Source: Arabidopsis thaliana (Eukaryota > Streptophyta > Magnoliopsida > Brassicales > Brassicaceae). Taken from it: 64,000 bases of DNA. Position 1 is the first letter of the stretch, and each line of letters opens with the position of its first letter. Shown piece after piece: positions 23,395-35,684 of this stretch. The stretch spans positions 186,001-250,000 of the forward strand of contig NC_003070.9 in NCBI RefSeq assembly GCF_000001735.4, in the 5' to 3' direction. A program made the translations under genes and the position numbers. The notes beneath the pieces are model-generated. The model did no database searches and was not told the DNA's origin. It saw only the letters and a program-made list of their open reading frames with translations.

Positions 23395-26300
23395 ATGGAG
23401 ATCGAAAAAAGCAATAACGGTGGTTCGAACCCATCTGCAGGAGAAGAATTTAAGGATATGATTAAGGGAGTGACTAAGTTCTTGATGATGGTGATTTTCC
23501 TTGGAACCATCATGCTTTGGATCATGATGCCAACACTAACCTATCGAACCAAGTGGTTGCCACATCTGCGTATCAAGTTTGGAACATCCACTTATTTTGG
23601 TGCCACAGGTAACTGAATGATCAATAATTCCCATTTTTTAACTGAATCATAAATCATGTTGACGCAATAGTTTCCAAATTTTAACGCATCTTTTTTTCAT
23701 CAGCCCACGCAATTTGATTTAAAATAAAATACTAAAATTCATTTTTCTTGGTTTGCACGGCAGGGACGACGCTTTTCATGTATATGTTCCCAATGATGGT
23801 CGTAGCTTGTTTGGGATGTGTCTATCTTCACTTCAAGAATCGAAAGTCGCCACACCATATCGATAGGTACAAATTAATCAGTCAACTTTTAGGTATATAA
23901 ACTGCATCACTTTCTTTGATTACAACTTGTTGCTCTTAATCGGAAAAAGGGAGACGAAGGGAGGAGTGTGGAGTAAACTAAGAAAGCCAATGTTAGTGAA
24001 GGGGCCATTAGGAATAGTCTCAGTGACTGAGATCACCTTCTTGGCGATGTTTGTGGCTCTTCTTCTCTGGTGCTTTATCACTTATTTGCGCAATAGCTTC
24101 GCCACTATCACTCCTAAATCAGCTGCCGCACATGACGAATCTTTGTAAGCTTTTCTTTTTCTTCTTTCGCCGTCTAAAATATATAATTAGTCCACTAATT
24201 TCGCTTTGTTAGTCGAAATTATGGATCAGGTTCATATACTTCAAGATTAATTAATCAGTCCATCAACAGTAGATTCTGTGCTTGATTTCTTTTTAAAATC
24301 TCCTGACAAATTATTAATAAAAAGGAACAATTTTCTTTGTAAAATACTTAACATAGTTAATCGGTTGATCACATATGAATTAAGGTGGCAAGCGAAGCTG
24401 GAATCAGCGGCGCTAAGGTTAGGACTGATCGGAAACATATGTTTGGCGTTCTTGTTCTTACCGGTGGCTCGTGGGTCATCGTTGCTACCGGCAATGGGAT
24501 TAACCTCGGAGTCAAGCATCAAATACCATATATGGCTCGGCCACATGGTCATGGCCCTTTTCACCGTTCATGGTCTTTGTTACATAATTTACTGGGCCTC
24601 AATGCATGAAATCTCCCAGGTATTATTTTTGTTTTTTGTTTTATCGAAGATTTTAAAGCGGTACGTATATTATATGTGGCCTAAAATAGTCCACTAGTGG
24701 GCCCTATGAAAAAGTCAACGACTTTAAAGTAGTCACTCTGAATGGAGCAGCTTCCATACCAAGGAATGCGGTCAAATTTATCATTTTGGGTCTTCGTATG
24801 GCATACAAGTGTAGTGTAGATATCGCTATTAATTTTGTTGCACCGAAAAGAAAATTATCGAATCACGCATTTTAAGGTGGTAATTATTTGGATAAATGTT
24901 CCTTTTCTCTTTTAAAAAATCGTGTACTCCAAAATTGACGACTCGTACTCCAATAAATTATTTAATGTGATAGCTTCATACTAGGGGTACAAGAATCGTA
25001 ATTTAAACGGTATAGTATATTATAATCTGACGTGGAATAAATTAATGGCAGATGATCATGTGGGATACGAAAGGTGTCTCAAATTTGGCCGGAGAGATAG
25101 CTCTGGCGGCCGGACTTGTGATGTGGGCCACCACATATCCGAAGATAAGGAGAAGATTCTTCGAAGTCTTCTTCTACACTCACTATCTCTACATCGTCTT
25201 CATGCTCTTCTTTGTCCTCCACGTCGGCATAAGTTTCTCCTTCATCGCTCTCCCTGGTTTCTACATCTTCTTAGTCGATCGTTTCCTTCGGTTTCTTCAG
25301 TCACGTGAAAATGTTCGCTTGCTCGCTGCTCGGATTCTTCCTTCCGACACTATGGAGCTCACTTTCTCCAAAAACTCTAGTGAGTACCTTTTGTCCAATT
25401 GGCTAATTGTATATGAAAAGTTCACCCTTACTGGATATTGATCTAATTCTAAACTATTCTTTTTGTTTTATAGAGTTGGTTTATAGCCCGACGAGCATAA
25501 TGTTTGTGAACATACCGAGCATTTCAAAGCTGCAATGGCATCCGTTTACGATAACTTCCAGTAGCAAACTCGAACCAGAGAAGCTAAGTATTGTTATCAA
25601 GAAAGAAGGCAAATGGTCAACTAAGCTTCACCAGAGGCTTTCTTCTTCTGATCAGATCGACCGACTTGCTGTTTCTGTAGAAGGTCCTTACGGCCCTGCT
25701 TCCGCCGATTTCTTAAGGTGATTTGTTTATATACACTTTCTCAATCACCTATCTAATAACTTTATATTCAGATTTGTTAAGAGTCCTGGAAACTTGATTG
25801 ACTTGCATTTCAAGAAACATTGATTTCATACTTTTTTTTTTTTTTGCTTTCTAGGCATGAAGCTTTGGTTATGGTGTGCGGAGGAAGCGGGATAACTCCG
25901 TTTATCTCTGTTATTCGTGATTTGATCGCCACAAGCCAAAAGGAAACATGCAAAATCCCAAAAATAACTCTCATTTGTGCGTTTAAGAAGTCTTCAGAGA
26001 TCTCCATGCTCGATCTTGTCTTGCCATTATCCGGTCTTGAGACTGAACTATCCTCCGACATTAACATCAAAATCGAAGCCTTCATAACCCGAGATAATGA
26101 TGCAGGAGATGAAGCAAAAGCTGGGAAAATCAAAACTCTCTGGTTCAAACCAAGTCTTTCAGACCAATCCATCTCATCAATCCTCGGACCAAACTCATGG
26201 CTTTGGCTCGGTGCAATTCTCGCATCTTCGTTCTTGATCTTCATGATAATTATTGGTATCATCACTAGGTATTACATTTACCCGATCGACCACAACACCA

Positions 26301-26810
26301 ACAAGATCTATTCTTTGACTTCAAAAACCATCATATATATCTTGGTCATCTCCGTGAGCATAATGGCGACTTGTAGTGCGGCTATGTTGTGGAACAAGAA
26401 GAAGTATGGTAAAGTTGAAAGTAAACAGGTCCAAAACGTCGACCGTCCATCTCCAACATCTTCTCCTACCTCATCATGGGGTTACAATTCCTTGAGAGAA
26501 ATCGAAAGTACGCCACAAGAATCGCTCGTGCAACGCACCAATCTGCATTTTGGAGAAAGACCTAATCTCAAGAGTAATATATACATGACCTTCTTTTAAT
26601 TTCTCTATCTCTATCTTATATATAAGGAATTGTTATTCTAATTATGTTTTTTGTTGGTTTATATGAGCAGAACTTCTACTTGATGTGGAAGGTTCGAGTG
26701 TGGGAGTTCTTGTTTGTGGTCCTAAGAAGATGAGACAAAAGGTTGCGGAAATATGTTCCTCTGGTTTGGCTGAGAATCTTCATTTTGAATCTATCAGTTT
26801 CAGCTGGTGA
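23395..26810 (+). CDS. FRO2: Ferric chelate reductase FRO2 (AT1G01580)
   Basis: Eight exons: 23395-23608, 23764-23866, 23950-24144, 24385-24619, 25052-25379, 25474-25717, 25855-26573, 26671-26810, encoding 725 residues. Flavocytochrome b family: an N-terminal membrane segment, a ferric-reductase-like core of several helices with histidines for two hemes (HIWLGHMV, HGLCYIIYW, HYLYIVF, LHVG), then an FAD-binding site H381-P-F-T, a GPYGP segment, and an NAD(P)H-binding G449-G-S-G-I-T-P-F. Two further helices split the NADPH lobe, as in the FRO group. It reduces Fe(III) chelates at the root epidermal plasma membrane before uptake by IRT1 and is induced by iron deficiency through FIT. The tandem neighbour FRO1 has the same exon layout. 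Confidence 0.97.
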
Positions 26811-28228
26811 TTGCGTATATAACTCTGTTTTCACTATGTGTTGTGCAATTTGCTTGAGTTGCAAGTTAATAAGGTGGCCCTGTGATTTGACCTATCTTTG
26901 TGTGCTTTACATTGACTTTTCCTGTTTTTTGTTTTTCTTTATCCTCTTCTAGGAATATTCAGTGTTAAAAAAAAAACTTCCTTTCAAAAGTTCCGGAATA
27001 TCCTTTTTTTGTTTGTAACACAAGGCATACAGCTTTTGTAAATTGTAAATGTTGAAATATAATACTCATGTTGGGTCATATATATGATTTTATCTCTATT
27101 TTTCAGTTAAACATACTTACGAAAAAGTCAATTTGCTCGAAACGAGTTGGGTTATACACAGATGTGAGCTACATGTAAATTAATATTTGGATCTATCAGA
27201 ATTTATCTGTCAAATACAGAAATACTATCTTGCAGATAGCACAAATTACCTAATTGTTGGTTAAAAAGACAAGAAGAAGTTACGTGAACATAAAAAAAAA
27301 AAACCGTTTCAATTGACATGTCACTAATTATTCGATTTAAGTAAGAGGAAGTACAAGAACAAATTAAAGAACTCACCTATATATACATCCGTTTATTTAA
27401 AATCTGTGTTATTGTGTAACTCTGCTACAATTTAGTGGGTAACTAACAAAAAATATCATGGTTAAATTTGGTGTTCTGAGGAAATTTAATGTAAAATTCA
27501 TAAATTTACGTGTGATTTTTTGATAATTGATTATTCAAAACTCAGTACAAGGAATAAAATCGAAAAAGAAAAAAAAACGAAAAGATAATAGAAATATACG
27601 TCTACACGCATCGGCGTACAAACTCAATGATTCTGCTTTCCGTTGAATTTGCTAATTTTAAGCCCAAAACTATAGAATTGCGTTTTCAATGTGAAATGAG
27701 GAAATTACACACTTTACCTAGACTCTTCCACGAGTCAAGCCTGTTTTGTAAGTCAGCAGTAAAATGAAGCTGTAAATCACAAATTAATTATAAAAAGATT
27801 CAATTATAATTTCTCTGGATAATATTATTATTTTAAAATAATAATAAAATAATTTCTTATTGGTTTATTCACCAGACCATATTTTCATATAAATTTAATT
27901 ATTATTTTAAGAAAATAATATTATGCATAGAAAAATGACTTAAATATCATTTCTTTTATATAAGAGTATATTATTTTATATATATACTCTATATCTTTAA
28001 ACATCTCAAGTTCTCAACATATTTAATTATTGGATCTTTTCTGCATTTAGCATAAAACTACTAATTACATTGGTGTAATTAGCATATATATATGCTGGAA
28101 AAAAATATCTTTCTATATATATGCTGGAAACAAATATAGCACATATATATGGGTTTTGTAAAATTCATTGCAAACTCCATTTCGCTTTGTTTTTTCTTCT
28201 CATTTCTTGGAAGTTCATCTCTGGTGCC
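26811..28228. other. FRO2 3' UTR and FRO1 promoter
   Basis: Very AT-rich; no gene seen. Just before FRO1 a segment containing TATATATATGCTGGAAA is present twice (about 28084-28100 and 28113-28130), a small tandem duplication around the presumed TATA region. Confidence 0.5.
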
Positions 28229-31200
28229 ATGGGAGTAGGAGAAATGAATAAGGAAGTGATTGATAAGGTGATTAAGTTCTTGATGATGGTGATTTTGATG
28301 GGGACTATAGTGATCTGGATTATGATGCCAACTTCTACCTACAAGGAAATCTGGTTAACCTCTATGCGTGCCAAGCTCGGCAAATCGATATACTATGGGA
28401 GACCAGGTAATTTCACTCGATACAGATCTAAAATTATTTATACGAATCCGTTACATATAATGGTTTTCTTATATTATAGGAGTGAATCTTTTGGTTTACA
28501 TGTTCCCGATGATTCTACTGGCTTTTCTGGGATGTATCTACCTTCACTTGAAGAAATCAACAACTGTTAATCAATTTAACAGGTAATTAAAAGCTAACGA
28601 CTGCTCACTCTTTAGTTAACAGCTTTTAGTTTTTTTTGTTAATATAGATTCTTTTTATTAGTTTATTTTATTTTCATTTTTTTGTAAAATTTAAAGCGGA
28701 GTGGAGAAGAAGAGAGCCAAGTTTGGTGCATTGAGAAGACCAATGTTAGTGAACGGACCGTTAGGAATAGTGACAGTAACTGAGGTTATGTTCTTGACGA
28801 TGTTCATGGCTCTTCTTCTTTGGAGCTTAGCTAATTACATGTACAGGACGTTTGTCAACGTCACTTCTGAATCAGCAGCAACTGACGGAAATAACCTGTA
28901 AGTTTTAATTTATATAATGAGTTTTGTGCATGAACATAATTATTTTGTACGTATATGTAAATTCTTCATATTTAGTGATCAATCTAGATTCAATCCTATT
29001 TGCAGGGAATATTTTCTTTCCTGATAATATTGTGAGATATATGATGAAAATAAGAGTATAAATGAACTTTTCTATTTTTCACTGATATAATGATGCATCT
29101 TAAATTTATTGGGAAATTCTCATAAATTAATTTTTTCTTATAAGTTTTTTTAATTGATTGACCCATAATTTTCATAATCACTCATATCATATCTTTAACA
29201 ATATGTCCTTTTTATAAACAACTTTTGCAAAATGACATTGACATGTACCATTAGTTAAGCTATGTGACAAAACAAGTTTGGCTTTTTGTGTTTGTTTTAT
29301 GGCAAAACTAAAAAAGATGGCAAGCGAGGCTGGATTTAATAGCAGTACGGATAGGTATAGTAGGGAACATATGCTTGGCGTTCTTGTTCTATCCAGTGGC
29401 TCGTGGCTCGTCGTTGCTGGCTGCAGTGGGGCTTACGTCTGAGTCAAGCATCAAGTACCATATATGGTTGGGGCACTTGGTCATGATCATATTCACCAGC
29501 CATGGTCTTTGTTACTTTATCTATTGGATATCCAAGAATCAATTAGTCTCAAAGGTCACTCTTTTTCTTTTTTACATTATTCGTCGATATTGCTCTATAA
29601 TTAATGCCCTAATTAATCGTTCGTGTAAATAGATGTTGGAGTGGGATAGGACCGCTGTCTCGAATTTAGCCGGAGAGATAGCTCTGGTGGCTGGACTTAT
29701 GATGTGGGTCACCACATATCCTAAGATAAGGAGGAGATTGTTCGAAGTCTTCTTCTATAGTCATTATCTCTATATCGTCTTCATGCTCTTCTTCGTCTTC
29801 CACGTCGGCATCTCTCATGCGTTGATCCCTTTACCCGGTTTCTACATCTTCCTCGTCGATCGTTTCTTGAGATTTCTCCAGTCACGCAACAATGTCAAGC
29901 TAGTCTCTGCTCGTGTTCTTCCTTGTGACACCGTTGAGCTCAATTTCTCCAAAAACCCTAGTAAGTTTAACTATGTCCCCTCTGTTTTTTTCTTCTTCAC
30001 TTGATCGATGATTTTATAATCATATGCTAAAATGATATTGCAGTGTTGATGTATAGCCCGACAAGCACTATGTTCGTGAACATACCGAGTATTTCGAAGC
30101 TTCAGTGGCATCCATTTACAATAATTTCTAGTAGCAAACTCGAACCAGAGACGTTAAGTGTTATGATCAAGAGCCAAGGAAAATGGTCGACTAAGCTTTA
30201 CGATATGCTTTCTTCATCTTCTTCTGATCAAATCAATCGCCTCGCTGTTTCCGTCGAGGGACCCTACGGCCCTAGTTCCACTGATTTCCTACGGTAATTC
30301 ACTTAAATCACAAACAGAGAAGTTCAACATTCTGTTTCTTCCGACACAAGTAACATTGATGCTCTGTTTTTCTTCCAACACAAGTAAAATGCTCTGTTTT
30401 TCTTTAAGTGCAGACATGAATCTCTGGTGATGGTGAGTGGAGGCAGTGGAATTACACCGTTTATCTCCATAGTCCGCGACCTATTCTACATGAGTTCAAC
30501 GCACAAATGTAAAATCCCCAAGATGACCCTGATCTGCGCGTTCAAAAACTCTTCCGACCTATCCATGCTCGACCTAATTCTACCCACCTCTGGTCTCACC
30601 ACCGACATGGCCTCGTTTGTAGATATCCAGATCAAAGCCTTCGTCACCCGAGAAGAGAAAACATCAGTAAAAGAATCAACTCACAATAGGAATATCATCA
30701 AAACCCGACATTTCAAACCAAACGTCTCAGACCAGCCCATCTCACCAATCCTCGGGCCCAACTCTTGGCTCTGTCTTGCAGCCATCCTCTCTTCTTCCTT
30801 CATGATCTTTATTGTCATCATCGCAATCATCACGAGATATCACATTCACCCAATCGATCAAAACTCGGAAAAGTACACTTGGGCTTATAAATCGCTCATT
30901 TACCTTGTATCAATCTCCATTACCGTGGTGACTACTTCTACGGCTGCTATGTTGTGGAACAAAAAAAAGTACTATGCGAAAAATGACCAATATGTCGACA
31001 ACTTATCTCCGGTGATTATCGAGAGCTCGCCGCAGCAATTGATATCGCAATCTACCGACATTCATTACGGAGAGAGGCCTAACCTTAACAGTAAGTCTAT
31101 TTATAACATTTTCATAGAGTAAAATGCTGAGTTCTAACTCTGTTTATTCTATTGTGTGAAACAGAGCTTCTAGTTGGTTTAAAGGGTTCGAGCGTGGGAA

Positions 31201-31304
31201 TTCTTGTGTGTGGTCCGAAGAAGATGAGACAAAAGGTAGCGAAGATCTGTTCTTTTGGTTCTGCTGAGAATCTTCACTTTGAATCTATTAGTTTTAGCTG
31301 GTGA
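28229..31304 (+). CDS. FRO1: Ferric chelate reductase FRO1 (AT1G01590)
   Basis: Eight exons: 28229-28406, 28480-28582, 28697-28897, 29317-29554, 29633-29960, 30044-30293, 30414-31090, 31165-31304, encoding 704 residues. Same domain order as FRO2: heme helices (HIWLGHLV, HGLCYFIYW, HYLYIVF), H372-P-F-T for FAD, GPYGP, and G442-G-S-G-I-T-P-F for NAD(P)H. Intron positions and phases match FRO2 at every junction, and the C-termini (GPKKMRQKVA...ENLHFESISFSW) are nearly identical, so this is a tandem duplicate in the same orientation with 1.4 kb between the coding regions. No disabling change is seen. An in-frame ATG lies upstream at 28121; I chose 28229 because the N-terminus then aligns with FRO2 and because the extension lies in the probable promoter. 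Confidence 0.96.
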
Positions 31305-31753
31305 ATTTTAAATTCAGACTGATGTTTTATCATAGATGTTTGGGTTACAAAAGAACTAGGTGGCTTCGAGAGTTCATAACTCTAAACATGTCCTAGTACT
31401 AATTTATCCGTCTCCGGTCTCCTAGTAGACTAGTACTAATATTAAAATGTGAAGCGATATATGAGTCACATGTTGGCAGGATTTAAAGTTTGACAGATCT
31501 ATATGCGGTGGATACGAGTTCGGTTAGCTGAAATTTGTAGAACAAGCATTTATGTCATGAACGTTTCTGAATGGTTTTATAATGGTAATTAGTGAATGGT
31601 TTAAGACATTCTTTAGGCAGTCATGTAGTTTTGTAATATCAAGGAAAATTGGCTTGGCTCTGAATATGATTTTTTTTTCTGAATTGGCTTGTTCGAATCC
31701 TCAAGATGATTTTTTGAAATGTAAAGTTGCATTTTCTGATATAATTTTTTTTT

Positions 31754-31823
31754 GTTGCCTTTTATAAATAATCATCTTTTCTTTAACATTTGGTTGCCTT
31801 TTATTAAAAATCATCTTTTCTGA
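31754..31823 (+). repeat. Imperfect tandem repeat, 39-bp period
   Basis: Two copies of a segment starting GTTGCCTTTTAT and continuing to ATCATCTTTTCT, at 31754-31784 and 31793-31823, with a few differences. Confidence 0.7.
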
Positions 31824-33100
31824 TTTTTTTTGGTCAACTAATGTAACACCTTTTCTTTAACATTTTTTTTAAAAAAATAAAACGCAAATGAAGTCATGGT
31901 AACCCTTTTGACTTTCACAATACCATTCAGTGACATCTTTCTTACTTAATATTCCGCTGTCATGTCCCACTTTGGTTAACATTTGAGGAATTTCATCAGT
32001 AAAAATCGAAAAGATATAAAGGCATCAAAGGAGAAACCTTAAAAAGTCAAAATAGAGACACAAGAAGTGTTTCTTTGTAGGCTTAGATGAGAAGAAGAAA
32101 CTAAGGAAACTGTATTCCTAAAGTAAATACTACTTCCTTCATTCCTATGATAATCAATTATTAAAAGATATGGAGTCGCTTACCAAATCATAAAACCGGT
32201 AACCCAAATCTAGGAAATTTTATTGTGGAATAAATAACAAAGCCTTTATTTTATTTAAATAGAACAAGATAAAACACCAAAAATAATAGCTATGTTCTGA
32301 AGTCTTGACCAAACTACTGATACGGGATCTCACCTAGATTACTTACAATGTAGGTGTAAACCGAGTTTTTAACCAAACTAAAACGAATTAAGCGACAATT
32401 AGTTACGGAAGCTTAAACTCTACATAGATTGATAGATTAAAAAACCCTTGAACAAAAAAAGAATCCAAATTCAGCTTGAAGTAGATTCAACCAAACCGAA
32501 ATAATTTTTTAAAAATATGAATTTTGTTTCAGTTTGAATTTCATTTGATTTTCCAAAAATTCACAAACCAAACCAAAAACTGAATATCACTTGTAGCTGT
32601 ACCTATAAATTATTAGAGCATTAAATCTATCTCACCACCGCCAAACTCAACGTGTGTTAATCTTTTAACCCTAAACTTCTAAATTAAAAAATAGACGACT
32701 TTTTTACTTATTTCTTCTTCTTCCCCACCATCTTTTTTTGTGCTCTATGTTCTCAACTAATCTCATTTAATTCACCACATACAGCTGCATCAAACATATA
32801 TATATATGCATGTATTTATGTACTTATACACATACATACATATGATCATTTAATGAAATTCATTAAATGAAACTATTCCTTTCGCTGCAAAATTAGGTAC
32901 CAGTAAAGCATAAACACCACTTTACCACTTCTTGAATTCCAAATCTGAAAGCTCTGTCATTATATATGTATAAACCAATTTAAACATATACATGTCTCAC
33001 CGATAACAACGGAGGTTCATTAATGAGGGTTTGATTATGATACTTACGAGTGACAGATTGTGAATATCAAAGAGAAGCTTCTTCCTCCCTTTTTTCTCCC

Positions 33101-33107
33101 TATAAAT
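33101..33107 (+). promoter_or_regulatory. Candidate TATA box of CYP86A4
   Basis: TATAAAT following a pyrimidine stretch, 99 bp upstream of the CYP86A4 start codon. Confidence 0.5.
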
Positions 33108-33199
33108 TTCCGTAGAAAAATCATTCATTCGCATCTCTTCTCTTCTCAAAAATCACCACATTTCTTTACTTCTCTGGGAAACAATAATAAAAGAGCTAC

Positions 33200-34994
33200 A
33201 TGGAAATATCCAATGCCATGCTTCTTGTAGCGATCGTAACAGGGTATTGGCTATGGTTCAAGAGGATCTCACGGTGGCTAAAGGGTCCACGTGTCTGGCC
33301 TCTGTTGGGTAGTCTTCCTGGTCTGATAGAGCAACGTGACAGGATGCATGAATGGATCACCGAGAACCTTCGTGCGTGCGGCGGCACTTACCAGACTTGT
33401 ATCTTTGCCGTGCCTTTCTTGGCTAAGAAGCAAGGTCTCGTGACTGTCACGTGTGACCCTAAGAATCTCGAACACATGCTCAAGACCCGGTTCGATAACT
33501 ACCCTAAAGGTCCTACATGGCAATCCGTCTTCCACGATCTCCTGGGTCAAGGTATTTTCAACTCCGACGGTGACACCTGGCTCTTCCAACGCAAAACCGC
33601 CGCTCTTGAATTCACAACAAGGTACCTAACCGCTCGGTTTAATCCCTTGAGTGAATTTCACGGTTTTAATTATTACATTTGACCCAATCGAATTGGTAAA
33701 TTGCTCCGGTTTATTAATACTTATAGTCGGTTCGGTATTGTTATGATGCAGGACGTTGCGGCAAGCCATGGGTAGGTGGGTAAACCGAGGAATTAAGCTC
33801 CGGTTCTGTCCGATTCTTGCAACGGCTCAAGACAATGCAGAACCAGTTGATCTCCAAGACTTAATACTACGGCTCACATTCGACAACATTTGCGGATTGG
33901 CGTTCGGTAAGGACACACGAACCTGCGCACCGGGGCTTCCCGAGAATGGCTTTGCCTCGGCATTCGATCGAGCCACCGAAGCCTCGCTTCAACGGTTTAT
34001 CATACCGAAGTTTATGTGGAAGCTGAAGAAATGGCTTGGGCTCGGTTTAGAAGTAAGCTTGAGCCGAAGCTTAGGAGAAATCGATGAATATCTTGCTGCT
34101 GTTATAAATACACGTAAGCAAGAACTGATGAGTCAGCAAGAAAGTGGAACCCACCAGAGACACGACGATCTCCTCTCGCGTTTCATGATGAAGAAAACAG
34201 AATCTTACAGTGACACGTTTCTCCAACACGTGGCGCTTAACTTTATCCTAGCTGGACGTGACACGTCATCAGTTGCGCTGAGCTGGTTCTTCTGGCTTAT
34301 CACGATGCATCCAACCGTCGAGGATAAAATCGTCCGCGAGATCTGCTCCGTCCTGATCGAGACACGTGGCACTGATGACGTCGCGTCGTGGACTGAGGAG
34401 CCTCTAGGGTTCGACGAAATCGACCGTTTGGTTTACCTGAAGGCGGCGATCTCGGAGACGCTCAGGCTTTACCCATCGGTGCCGGAAGATTCAAAACACG
34501 TCGAGAACGACGACGTTTTACCAGATGGGACCTTCGTTCCGGCGGGATCATCGGTGACGTACTCGATTTACGCGGCGGGGAGGATGAAGTCGACTTGGGG
34601 AGAAGATTGTCTGGAATTCAATCCGGAGAGATGGATTTCTCCGATCGACGGAAAATTTATCAATCACGATCAATATCGGTTCGTGGCGTTCAATGCTGGA
34701 CCAAGGATCTGCTTGGGGAAAGATCTGGCGTATCTTCAGATGAAAACAATAGCGGCAGCGGTGCTTCTCCGTCACCGGCTTACGGTGGTTCCGGGACATA
34801 AAGTGGAGCAGAAGATGTCGTTGACGCTATTTATGAAGAACGGACTTCTGGTGAATCTGTATAAGAGAGATCTCCAAGGAATCATAAAGAGTCTAGTGGT
34901 GAAGAAGAGCGACGGTGTCTCTAACGGTCAATGTAACGGCGTTATTGGTGAAGGCGTCGCCGTTTACTTAAATACGGGAGTTGCAGTGGTTTAA
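33200..34994 (+). CDS. CYP86A4: Cytochrome P450 CYP86A4, fatty acid omega-hydroxylase (AT1G01600)
   Basis: Two exons, 33200-33621 and 33752-34994, encoding 554 residues. An N-terminal membrane anchor (about 5-20) is followed by a basic stretch and a proline-containing hinge ([14 protein letters not shown]). Then come the I-helix oxygen-binding AGRDTSS, the ExxR motif in [11 protein letters not shown], and the heme loop [10 protein letters not shown] with Cys461 as iron ligand. CYP86A enzymes hydroxylate the terminal carbon of C16-C18 fatty acids at the endoplasmic reticulum for cutin and suberin; CYP86A4 acts in floral cutin. GPAT4, the next step in cutin monomer synthesis, lies 955 bp downstream in convergent orientation. 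Confidence 0.97.
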
Positions 34995-35104
34995 CAAGGC
35001 CAATCACGTCCCTGATTTATTCATATACACTTTTTTTCTTTAATTCCAAAAGAAAACACTTGAACAAAAATACAGCTTGTAATTTTTGTTCAATATGAAA
35101 TTGT

Positions 35105-35156
35105 AAGCAATATACTCCAGCCGACAAAAAAAAGAAAGAAAAAGCAATATACTCCA
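35105..35156 (+). repeat. Micro-insertion with 15-bp target-site duplication (first)
   Basis: AAGCAATATACTCCA occurs at 35105-35119 and again at 35142-35156. Between them sit 22 bases, GCCGAC followed by an A-rich tail. The layout (duplication, few bases, poly(A), duplication) is that of an extremely 5'-truncated retroposon insertion. Confidence 0.75.
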
Positions 35157-35330
35157 ATTAGTAATTTTACCGGGTTCTTTTCTTTTTCTATTTTTTTGCA
35201 AACCTTTTTATTTTCTTTATGGGAAATTATTGTAAGCAAATCATATACGTTTATATAGTCTAAAATAAATACATTTTACTTCGTACTAGCTACATAACTA
35301 AGTCCTATTATACTTGAATGTATCTATCAA

Positions 35331-35381
35331 CAAGTGTGTTAAGTTGCCTACCAAAAAAAAAAAAAACAAGTGTGTTAAGTT
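35331..35381 (+). repeat. Micro-insertion with 15-bp target-site duplication (second)
   Basis: CAAGTGTGTTAAGTT occurs at 35331-35345 and 35367-35381, separated by 21 bases: GCCTACC plus fourteen A. Same design and nearly the same leading bases as the insertion 200 bp upstream. Confidence 0.75.
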
Positions 35382-35534
35382 TCACGTGAAAACAAAAGGA
35401 AACTAGAAAAATTGATCCAGAGCCATGATCAAGGTGGAAATTGATCGTAAGCAGGTACATTGGATAAAAGATTAAGCACAAACTCTCTAAATATCTATGC
35501 AGTTCTAATGCAATTTCACTTTGTATTTCAAGTG

Positions 35535-35684
35535 TGAACCCTAAATCATTATGTTTCCAAAATCAAAATTTCACTCCTCTAGCAGAAGAAAGAAGAAGAA
35601 GTTGTTGAATCCGTCCCCATCGCCAATGGTAGGATCGAGTCCGCCACTGCGGTTCTTCCACGAGCAACTCAACGCCCTTCTAAT
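35535..35684 (+). pseudogene. Degraded copy of the ANGUSTIFOLIA 5' leader and exon 1
   Basis: Block one (about 35535-35581) matches the AN leader at 1166-1212 with very few differences. Block two (about 35606-35677) matches AN exon 1 from about 1367 to 1470, including ATGGTAGGATCGAGTCCGCC against ATGGTAAGATCGAGTCCGCC. Relative to AN the copy lacks about 140 bp between the blocks (including the AN start codon), 9 bp near 1381-1390, and some 20 bp around 1425-1447. It is in the same orientation as AN, about 34 kb away, and cannot code for AN. Since all matched sequence is leader and exon 1, DNA-level and RNA-mediated origins cannot be separated. Confidence 0.85.

Larger units (their letters stand above)
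31305..33199. other. FRO1 3' UTR and CYP86A4 promoter
   Basis: AT-rich, no gene seen. Contains an imperfect tandem repeat with a 39-bp period (31754-31784 and 31793-31823, each starting GTTGCCTTTTAT). Confidence 0.5.

Noticed and set aside
28121-28228. 36-residue N-terminal extension of FRO1 from the ATG at 28121
   Set aside because: It has no counterpart in FRO2 and lies in the likely promoter/start region; kept only as a possible alternative.
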